From Erythrobacter sp. UBA2510 (lineage in GTDB: Bacteria; Pseudomonadota; Alphaproteobacteria; Sphingomonadales; Sphingomonadaceae): a stretch of 11,174 bases of DNA. Under the pieces are notes generated by a model. That model was not told where the DNA came from and searched no databases. It was given only the letters and a program-made list of their open reading frames with translations. Each line of letters begins with the position of its first letter. The stretch's first letter is position 1. Of this stretch, positions 5,530 to 11,174 are shown piece after piece. The stretch covers positions 2,626 through 13,799 of the forward strand of contig DDNW01000104.1 of NCBI GenBank assembly GCA_002341345.1. Direction: 5' to 3'. The translations under genes were made by a program, and so were the position numbers.

Positions 5530-5818
5530 CGCTGTCACGCGGTGCAGCGCCTTGCCCGTCGCGACCAGATCGTTGTGCAGGCTTGCGGGCCGAGCGCTGA
5601 AAGAAGGCAGCGCCCGCGCGGCGCCACGCCTCCTTCGCGCTTGCATCCTTGTTCGTCGCGGCACCGAGCAATGCACCTGTCAGCACATCGGCATCGAGTG
5701 CGTCGGCACCGGTCGCAATGACGAGTTCGCCGAGTTGGCGAACACGGCGTTCCTTGAGCAGCTTCGCCTTGTCGGCAAGCACCTTCAATTCCGAATCAAA
5801 ATCCCGTGGCTTACGCAT
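5513..5818 (-). CDS. traC: Conjugal transfer protein TraC (Ti/rhizobial type)
   Basis: A 101-residue protein: N-terminal helix MRKPRDFDSELKVLADKAKL, then LKERRVRQLGELVIATGADA, LDADVLTGALLGA, and EAWRRAGAAFFQRSARKP with a polar tail. The QLGELVIATGAD core recalls the DNA-interacting TraC/MobC-like proteins that accompany TraA relaxases. The likely role is to help TraA bind oriT, directly next door. ATG 5818 is chosen because GGAG lies 8 nt upstream and MRKP is a typical family start; the open frame extends to 5902 but into the intergenic region. It is divergent from traA, with oriT between, the layout of Agrobacterium Ti plasmids. Confidence 0.86.
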   Translation of the reverse strand: MRKPRDFDSELKVLADKAKLLKERRVRQLGELVIATGADALDADVLTGALLGAATNKDASAKEAWRRAGAAFFQRSARKPAQRSGRDGQGAAPRDSDAVST

Positions 5819-5910
5819 CGCAAGTCTCCATTGAGTGGCGATACGGATATGATAGAAGAGGTGCAGCCATGATGCAGTAGAGTCGCCGGGACAGTCTGAC
5901 ACCGCCTAGT

Positions 5911-5961
5911 CCCTTCGGAGAAAATTTCGAAGAAGGGCGCGCTTATACGTCGTGCCGACGT
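5911..5961. other. oriT: Origin of transfer (oriT), RSF1010/Ti-type nic region
   Basis: The intergenic region between traC and traA contains AAGGGCGCGCTTA (5933-5945). Its reverse complement, TAAGCGCG followed by CCCTT, closely matches the RSF1010/Ti nic core TAAGTGCG^CCCT. By analogy the nick would fall on the minus strand between 5938 and 5937. Directly 5' of the core on that strand is the inverted repeat ACGTCG-TGC-CGACGT (5947-5961), as in RSF1010-family oriTs. A second repeat, CCCTTC (5911-5916) with GAAGGG (5932-5937), lies on the other side and encloses an AT-rich stretch and TTCGAA. The site is next to its expected relaxase TraA. Confidence 0.87.
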
Positions 5962-5990
5962 GCGCTTGAGGCAGTAGATGGTATGTCGCT

Positions 5991-8900
5991 ATGGCGATCT
6001 ACCATTTTTCCGTTCAGGTCATAGGCCGTTCCAGCGGGCGCAGCGCCGTCGCGGCGGCGGCCTATCGGGCTGGCGAGCGGCTGCATGACGAACGGCTCGA
6101 CCGTGACCATGATTTCCGCGCCAAGTCGGGCGTCGAGCATAGCGAGATCATGCTGCCCGAAGGTGCGCCCGAACGCCTGTCGGATCGGGCGACTCTCTGG
6201 AACGAGGTCGAGGCGACCGAAAAGCGCAAGGACGCGCAGCTTGCCCGCGAGGTGGAGTTTTCCATTCCGCGCGAGATGGACAAGGCGCAGGGCATCGCGC
6301 TTGCCCGCGACTTCGTAGCCCAAGAGTTTGTCGAACGCGGCATGATCGCGGATTTGAATGTGCATTGGGACATAGGCGCGGACGGCCAGCCCAAGCCCCA
6401 TGCGCATGTCATGCTCACCATGCGCGCGGTGAACGAACAGGGCTTCGGGGCGAAAGAACGCGACTGGAACAAGACCGAGCTTGTCGAGCAATGGCGCGAG
6501 CGTTGGGCCGATCACGTCAACCAGCGGCTTGCGGAACTGGATATTGATGCCCGCATAGATCACCGATCCTTGGAAGCGCAGGGCATCGACCTTGATCCGC
6601 AAGACAAGATCGGCCCCGCCGCATCGCGCATGGGCGAGCGCGGACTTGAGTCCGAGCGGATCGAGCAGCACCGCGAGATCGCGCAGCGCAACGGCGAGCG
6701 CATTATCGCTGAGCCGGGTATCGCATTGGACGCGATTACCCATCATCAGGCGACGTTCACCACCCGCGACCTTGCGATGTTCGTCCACCGGCACAGCGAC
6801 GGCAAGGATCAATATGACCGGGCGATGAGCGCCGTTCGCACGTCGCCCGACATGATCGCGCTTGGCAAGGACGGACGCGGCGACGACAGATTCACCAGCC
6901 GCGAGATGATCGAAACCGAGCAGCGGTTGCAGCGCGCATCGGAACTGATGGCGGAGCGCGAACGGCACCGCACCGACGAGAAGGCGCGCGAGGCGGCTTT
7001 GACCAGCACGGAAGGGCGCGGGTTGGAGTTGACCGGCGAGCAGCGCGCGGCGTTCGATCATGTGACCGGCGAGCGGGGCTTGAGCGTCGTCGTCGGCTAT
7101 GCCGGGACCGGCAAGAGCGCGATGCTGGGGGTTGCGCGGGAGGCGTGGGAGCGCGGCGGCTATGAGGTGCGCGGCGCGGCGTTGTCGGGGATCGCGGCGG
7201 AGGGGTTGGAGAACGGCTCCGGCATCGCCTCGCGCACCATCGCGAGCATGGAACATGGCTGGTCGCAGGGCCGCGATATGCTCACGTCCCGCGACGTGCT
7301 GGTGATCGACGAGGCGGGCATGGTCGGCACGCGCCAGATGGAGCGCGTGCTGTCCCATGCCGAGGAAGCGGGCGCAAAGGTCGTGCTGGTCGGCGACCCG
7401 CAGCAGTTGCAGGCCATCGAGGCGGGCGCGGCGTTCCGGGTAATCCATGAGCGGCATGGCGGCGTCGAGATCACCGCGGTTCGCCGCCAGCATGAAGGCT
7501 GGCAGCAGGATGCCACCCGGCATCTTGCTACCGGCAGGACCGGCGAAGCGATCCGGGCCTATTCGACACATGGCATGATCCATGCGGCCGAGACGCGCGA
7601 GCAGGCGCGCGGCGAGCTTGTCGAGCGTTGGGACCGCGAGCGCATCGCCGCGCCGGATCAGTCGCGCATCATCCTCACCCATACCAATGACGAGGTGCGC
7701 GAACTGAACGAGGCGGCCCGCGACCGGATGCGCGACGCGGGCCAGCTTGGCGATGACGTGCTGGTGAAGGCGGAATGCGGAAACAGGATGTTCGCGACCG
7801 GCGATCGCATCATGTTCCTTCGCAACGAGCGCGATTTGCAAGTGAAGAACGGCACGCTGGCGACCATCGAGAAGGTCAGCCCGGAGCATATCGCCGTCCG
7901 CACCGACGATGGTCGCTCCATATCGTTCGACACGAAAACCTATTCCCACGTCGATCATGGCTATGCGGCCACGATCCACAAGGCGCAGGGCATGACGGTG
8001 GACAGGGCGCATGTGCTGGCGACACCGGGCATGGATCGTCATTCGGCCTATGTCGGCATGACCCGCCACAGGGACGGCGCGCAGCTTCATTATGGCCGCG
8101 ACGACTTCAAGGACCAGTCCCGCCTTGTCGGTGTCCTGTCCCGCGAGCGGGCGAAGGATATGGCGAGCGACTATGCCCGCGCCGATCCTGCCAAGGAATA
8201 TGCCGAGCGGCGCGGCATTACCTTTGGCGAGCGCATTGCGGAAATCGTCCGCCCGGTGGCGGAGAAGGCGCGCGGGATCTTCGACGGCTTGCGCCTGTCG
8301 CTGCCCGGTCAGCAGCGCGAGCCAGCAGCATCGCCCGAACGCCCACGCGGCATCTTCGACGGGCTGGACCTCAGCGGTGCGATACCCAAGGCCGAACGCG
8401 ACCCGGCCCGCCAGCACCAGAGCGAGCATGACCGGCAGCCGATGCGCGCAGGCGGCGTGCGCGGGGCGGTCGAGCGTTACGCGCGGGCCTTGGACGCGAT
8501 CCACCAGACCCGCGCGCAGGGCATCGACGCCATGCCCCACCAGCAGACCGCATTGGAGCGGACTAGGGAGATGCTGGACGCGATCCGGCCCCATGCGTCG
8601 GCCGACCTCGCCAGCGCGTTCCGGGGCGAGCCGGAGCTTATCCGCGAGGCCGCGGACGGGCACGGCCAGGCCGCAGTGAAGGCGATGAACCATGAGGCGG
8701 AGTTGCGCGCCGATCCTTACAGCCGCGCCGACCGCTTCGTGGAGGGCTGGCAGCAGCTCCGGCAGGCGCAGGACGAACTCCGCCGCGACGGGGATTTCCG
8801 GGGCGCGAAGCGCGTCGGGCAGGAGATGGCGGGCATGGCGAAAAGCCTCGAACGCGACGCACAGGTGGAATCGCTGCTGCTCGGCCGCAAGCAGGAACTT

Positions 8901-8993
8901 GGAATCAACCTGGACATGGGCCGCAGCCTTGCCCGCGATCTGGCGGACTCCGTGCCGTTCGATCACGGCCGCGACCTTGGCATGAGCCGATAG
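5991..8993 (+). CDS. traA: TraA: MobA/MobL-type conjugative relaxase fused to a RecD-like helicase
   Basis: A 1000-residue relaxase-helicase that nicks oriT, stays covalently bound to the transferred strand and unwinds it. The N-terminal relaxase domain (1 to about 220) starts MAIYHFSVQVIGRSSGRSAV, a family-typical start. The catalytic Tyr is probably Y25 in AAAAYRAGERL. Metal-binding histidines are likely H125, H137 and H139 (VHWDIG, PHAHVML). A superfamily 1 helicase follows: Walker A GYAGTGKS (369-376, K375), Walker B VLVIDEAG with D440/E441, GDPQQLQ, and C-terminal ATIHKAQGMTVDRAH (H663 on) with YVGMTRHR. The tail (about 750-1000) is charged and helical and contains a repeated RGIFDGL motif at 761 and 786. 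The upstream Shine-Dalgarno is weak. It is divergent from traC/traD across oriT and 9 nt before the next gene. The length is near the roughly 1,000-1,100 residues of Ti-type TraA; all key motifs look intact. Confidence 0.97.
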   Translation: MAIYHFSVQVIGRSSGRSAVAAAAYRAGERLHDERLDRDHDFRAKSGVEHSEIMLPEGAPERLSDRATLWNEVEATEKRKDAQLAREVEFSIPREMDKAQGIALARDFVAQEFVERGMIADLNVHWDIGADGQPKPHAHVMLTMRAVNEQGFGAKERDWNKTELVEQWRERWADHVNQRLAELDIDARIDHRSLEAQGIDLDPQDKIGPAASRMGERGLESERIEQHREIAQRNGERIIAEPGIALDAITHHQATFTTRDLAMFVHRHSDGKDQYDRAMSAVRTSPDMIALGKDGRGDDRFTSREMIETEQRLQRASELMAERERHRTDEKAREAALTSTEGRGLELTGEQRAAFDHVTGERGLSVVVGYAGTGKSAMLGVAREAWERGGYEVRGAALSGIAAEGLENGSGIASRTIASMEHGWSQGRDMLTSRDVLVIDEAGMVGTRQMERVLSHAEEAGAKVVLVGDPQQLQAIEAGAAFRVIHERHGGVEITAVRRQHEGWQQDATRHLATGRTGEAIRAYSTHGMIHAAETREQARGELVERWDRERIAAPDQSRIILTHTNDEVRELNEAARDRMRDAGQLGDDVLVKAECGNRMFATGDRIMFLRNERDLQVKNGTLATIEKVSPEHIAVRTDDGRSISFDTKTYSHVDHGYAATIHKAQGMTVDRAHVLATPGMDRHSAYVGMTRHRDGAQLHYGRDDFKDQSRLVGVLSRERAKDMASDYARADPAKEYAERRGITFGERIAEIVRPVAEKARGIFDGLRLSLPGQQREPAASPERPRGIFDGLDLSGAIPKAERDPARQHQSEHDRQPMRAGGVRGAVERYARALDAIHQTRAQGIDAMPHQQTALERTREMLDAIRPHASADLASAFRGEPELIREAADGHGQAAVKAMNHEAELRADPYSRADRFVEGWQQLRQAQDELRRDGDFRGAKRVGQEMAGMAKSLERDAQVESLLLGRKQELGINLDMGRSLARDLADSVPFDHGRDLGMSR

Positions 8994-9002
8994 GAGGACG
9001 AC

Positions 9003-9707
9003 ATGGACAAAAGACCGATACCCAGCGGATTGCCCTATGAGCCGCCGCCGATGGACCCGGCGACGCGGGCGTTCACCGAGCTTAAGGGCGAACTGGCGCT
9101 CCTCCGCCGCGCCATCGAGCATGTGGCGGCCGAGAAAGCGGACATAGAGATACCCGACTACAGCAGCACGCTTGCCAAGCTCGCGAAAGCGGTGGTCGCC
9201 ATCGAGGCCGCGCCCGCCTTGCAGATGACCCCGGATGAGTTCCAGAAGCGATTCGAGGGGGCGGCGGCGCTGGCGCGGCGCGAGGATCAGGCCGCGATTG
9301 CCGAGTTGAAGCGCGAGCTTGCCGACACCCGCCGCGACTTGCGCGCGATCATCGGCACCGCCGCCACCATCGACCAGCAGGAGAGCGCGCGCTGGTGGTG
9401 GTGCGGCGGCGGGTTCGCCGCCGGATGCCTGTTGATGGCTATCCTTCCCGGCTTTGTCGCGAACCTTGCGCCGACCGGCTGGCACTGGCCCGAACGCCTC
9501 GCCGCGCGCACGGTGCGCGCGCCGACCCTATGGGAAGCGGGAACCCGGATCATGCAGGCCGACAGCCCGCGCGCGTGGCAATCCATAGCCGACGCCGCCG
9601 AGCTACGCCGCGACAATCACGAAGCCATCGACGCTTGCGAGCAGCAGGCCGCCAAGGCCAAGCAGCCGGTGCGATGCACGATCAGGGTGCGGTATCGGCA
9701 ACCTTGA
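9003..9707 (+). CDS. DUF6118-like coiled-coil membrane protein of the traA operon
   Basis: A 234-residue protein with a Pro-rich start (PSGLPYEPPPMDP), a long charged helical region with coiled-coil character (about 20-125, e.g. ELKRELADTRRDLRAIIGTA), one membrane segment at about 131-153 (WWWCGGGFAAGCLLMAILPG), and a C-terminal soluble region ending IRVRYRQP. This is the type of protein usually found directly after TraA in sphingomonad plasmids and annotated DUF6118; the label is from memory, and its function is unknown to me. The start ATG has GGAGG about 6 nt upstream, and the gene begins 9 nt after traA, so co-transcription is very likely. A role as a membrane anchor for the relaxosome near the transfer channel is possible but speculative. 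Confidence 0.83.
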   Translation: MDKRPIPSGLPYEPPPMDPATRAFTELKGELALLRRAIEHVAAEKADIEIPDYSSTLAKLAKAVVAIEAAPALQMTPDEFQKRFEGAAALARREDQAAIAELKRELADTRRDLRAIIGTAATIDQQESARWWWCGGGFAAGCLLMAILPGFVANLAPTGWHWPERLAARTVRAPTLWEAGTRIMQADSPRAWQSIADAAELRRDNHEAIDACEQQAAKAKQPVRCTIRVRYRQP

Positions 9708-9716
9708 CCGGGGAGA

Positions 9717-9732
9717 GCGGGGCAAGCCCCGC
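9717..9732. repeat. Small GC hairpin after the traA operon
   Basis: GCGGGGC (9717-9723) and GCCCCGC (9726-9732) pair perfectly around AA, or as 6 bp around a CAAG tetraloop. It begins 9 nt after the stop of the DUF6118-like gene and abuts the larger hairpin, so it may contribute to transcription termination or mRNA 3'-end protection. Confidence 0.6.
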
Positions 9733-9788
9733 GAAGCCGACCGGCCGCTACGGCGCTATATGGGAAGCGCGCGGCCGGTCGGCTTCGC
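9731..9788. terminator. Strong stem-loop between convergent operons, probable bidirectional terminator
   Basis: GCGAAGCCGACCGGCCGC (9731-9748) pairs perfectly with 9771-9788 (18 bp) around a 22-nt loop. It sits between the ends of two convergent operons: 23 bp after the DUF6118-like gene and 3 bp from the stop of the Nmad2-like gene. The tail on the plus strand has only a TGTTT, so termination may be factor-assisted; the convergent placement supports a terminator role in both directions. Confidence 0.65.
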
Positions 9789-9791
9789 TGT

Positions 9792-10358
9792 TTACGAACA
9801 CCAACAACGGCGAGGCTCTTGGGGTGCCGGATCGCGCGGAGGCGCATGGATACCGGGCAGTCCGACACTCGAAAGCCATGATTGGAGCGCGATAGCGTCT
9901 CCCTCGTTCACGCCTTTAACCCGATGGCCCCGGCCACCAGCGGCAAGGTGCATCAGCTTTTCGGGGAGCATATGAGGCTCCGTGCCGAAATACCATGTAG
10001 CGTCTGGATCGAAGATTAACACCGGCGCGGACGTGTCTTTCCGAAACTCATCTTCTTCGGGATGGTAATCCGGTCGCAGTCGCTTGAACCCGCCGCCCGG
10101 CTTTGCGCGATACACCGCGTCTGCACGCCCACGATACTGGCGCTCATAGTCGCCAACTGCCGCACTTTGAGCAACTCGCCCTGCCCATACTACAATCCCG
10201 CGCGGAGCCGGACTCGGACGAAATCCGACAACCCATTCACCGGGTTTCGCACTCGCTCGGATTTTTGGCTTGCAGGTCGCCAGCGAGACCAGCCCACGGT
10301 CGATGCACGGAGCCATGCCGGTATCGTGTTGCAAGATGTAGCGCAGAATCCGCGTCAT
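9792..10358 (-). CDS. Nmad2-like protein (nucleotide modification associated domain 2)
   Basis: A 188-residue protein resembling the Nmad2 family, proposed from genome context to take part in hypermodification of DNA bases; its biochemical activity is not established. Recognisable family-like segments: RYILQHDTGMAPCIDRGLVS (D12, G14, P17), LATCKPKIR (26-34), PGEWVVGF (39-46), then RGIVVWAGRV, GDYERQYRGR, RLRPDYHPEE, DTSAPVLIFDPDATWYFGTE, and a C-terminal PGIHAPPRDP. The protein looks cytoplasmic, with no signal or membrane helix. ATG 10358 overlaps the stop of the upstream Nmad3-like gene in an ATGA, so the pair is translationally coupled. The last residues (RRCWCS) run into the region just before the hairpin and may be lineage-specific. 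An ASCH/EVE-like nucleic-acid-binding fold is an alternative view. Confidence 0.83.
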   Translation of the reverse strand: MTRILRYILQHDTGMAPCIDRGLVSLATCKPKIRASAKPGEWVVGFRPSPAPRGIVVWAGRVAQSAAVGDYERQYRGRADAVYRAKPGGGFKRLRPDYHPEEDEFRKDTSAPVLIFDPDATWYFGTEPHMLPEKLMHLAAGGRGHRVKGVNEGDAIALQSWLSSVGLPGIHAPPRDPAPQEPRRCWCS

Positions 10359-11071
10359 AACCGGATTGTCTCTAAGGTTCGGTCCAACCAGTCGCGGGCA
10401 GGCGCATCATTGCCAATGTCGGCAACAAACTCTTGTCCACGCGCAACCACCTCAAGCCGGTTATCGGCCAGCCAACGCTCAGGTTTGCCGTGGAATGACA
10501 ATCCGGCGGCCCTAAGCCAACCTGGCACGATCCAATGCCGGAGTGGGCCACCCGGTTGAGTGAGACGCAAGGTTTCATGGTCTTTGCTCGCGACCGCGCC
10601 AGCGCCCCGATAGATGGTGTTGTTCTCGTTCCATTCTCCGAGCGTATGAGGGTGCGGCCTGTCCAGTTCGCCAATCTCACCGGTCGACGGCGAAATCATG
10701 TCCTCAACCCGAAGATAGCCGAATATCCGGTGGTGGCGTTCGCCCGAATGCTCATCAGCAAACAATCCGAAAAATAGGAACACATCGCCAATCCCGACGC
10801 CCATGTTACGGAGATGAGATTGTGCCGCGCCGCATTGACCAAACAGGCATTGGCCGCCCGTGAACATTGGGTCTTCATGGCAAAGATGATCCCGAGCGAT
10901 CTTGCCGCGCGTAACCCGCTCGACAATCTCGCCCAACCCAAGATGAGCGTATGTTGTGGTCGAGCGGCGGTGCGTCGGAATGGGAAGGCTTACAGGACGC
11001 CCCTTGATGATCGGAGAAGCCGTGCCGCCGGAGCCTGTATCAAATCCTTTACGGCTCAAAACAATTCGCAC
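10355..11071 (-). CDS. Nmad3-like protein (nucleotide modification associated domain 3)
   Basis: A 238-residue protein resembling the Nmad3 family, predicted to be linked to DNA base modification; no biochemical function is established to my knowledge. Segments that look conserved: SRKGFDTGSGG (6-16) followed by SPIIKGRPVSLPIP, LGEIVERVTRG, LCHEDPMF (C64, H65, D67), GAAQSHLRNMGVGIGDVFLF (81-100), HHRIFGYLRV (113-122) and HPHTLGEWNENNTIY (140-154). The many invariant-looking His, Asp, Glu and Cys residues suggest an enzyme, possibly metal- or nucleotide-using; that is inference. The start is GTG 11071, with GAGG about 7 nt upstream and a family-like MRIVLSRKGFD start. It is first of the visible pair. 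The 103 bp upstream hold no clear promoter, so further upstream genes beyond the window are possible. Confidence 0.83.
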   Translation of the reverse strand: MRIVLSRKGFDTGSGGTASPIIKGRPVSLPIPTHRRSTTTYAHLGLGEIVERVTRGKIARDHLCHEDPMFTGGQCLFGQCGAAQSHLRNMGVGIGDVFLFFGLFADEHSGERHHRIFGYLRVEDMISPSTGEIGELDRPHPHTLGEWNENNTIYRGAGAVASKDHETLRLTQPGGPLRHWIVPGWLRAAGLSFHGKPERWLADNRLEVVARGQEFVADIGNDAPARDWLDRTLETIRL

Positions 11072-11174
11072 GACCTATCCTCGCTATACGCGGCAACCAA
11101 TGCGCTTTTGGCAGAACTCACCCACGCCGCCACTATGGCGCACATTCTTTAAGGTCAGGTATAATCGCCGGATT

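Noticed and set aside
5943..9485. An 1180-codon open frame on the minus strand antisense to traA
   Set aside because: It is the mirror of a high-GC, codon-biased relaxase gene whose own frame carries all expected motifs. The antisense product is low-complexity Arg/Ala/Leu-rich, has no recognisable domain and runs through oriT.
10062..10559. A 165-codon plus-strand frame opposite the Nmad-like genes
   Set aside because: It spans the junction of two convincing minus-strand genes and its product looks like a random translation.
11137..11165. TATAAT at 11160-11165 as a rightward promoter
   Set aside because: No -35-like hexamer lies 16-18 bp upstream and no gene can be seen before the window ends.
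1..11174. CRISPR arrays, tRNA or rRNA genes, complete insertion sequences
   Set aside because: No regularly spaced direct repeats, cloverleaf-like segments, rRNA motifs or transposase genes were seen on reading.

Overview
The window looks like an accessory stretch, most likely from a conjugative plasmid or integrative element, of an alphaproteobacterium. High GC, a Ti/rhizobial-type traC-traD / oriT / traA arrangement, and protein styles I associate with Sphingomonadales (Sphingobium, Novosphingobium, Sphingomonas) point there. The taxon is an inference; no rRNA, tRNA, replication gene or complete insertion sequence is visible.

Layout, left to right. (1) Positions 1-755 hold a toxin-antitoxin pair: a RelE/HigB-type toxin, then an overlapping XRE/HigA-type antitoxin, behind a small AT-rich palindrome. 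(2) Positions 853-3589 are a compact mercury-resistance module. merT, merP and merA run leftward; merR runs rightward from a shared MerR-type operator-promoter with the family's characteristic 19-bp spacer. Hg(II) would be bound in the periplasm by MerP, imported by MerT and reduced to Hg(0) by MerA. merB, merC, merF and merD are absent. (3) Positions 3668-5251 hold a small ribbon-helix-helix (RHH) regulator, a striking 17-bp-arm inverted repeat, and two rightward genes of unknown role. One has a Tat-like N-terminus; the other has a TonB/TolA-like membrane anchor followed by an apparent STN-like domain. (4) Positions 5248-9707 are a conjugation module. traC and traD run leftward; a RSF1010/Ti-type oriT with a recognisable nic core follows; then come the rightward TraA relaxase-helicase and a coiled-coil membrane protein (DUF6118-like). 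(5) Positions 9792-11071 hold two leftward, translationally coupled genes. I recognise their products as Nmad2- and Nmad3-type proteins (nucleotide modification associated domains), families proposed from genome context to act in hypermodification of DNA bases. They converge on the tra operon across a strong hairpin.

Together this reads as transfer and maintenance functions (relaxosome, toxin-antitoxin), a selectable cargo (mer) and a possible DNA-modification or anti-restriction cargo. The Nmad pair next to the relaxase operon is the most promising candidate for an undescribed system. The right edge cuts off whatever lies upstream of it.
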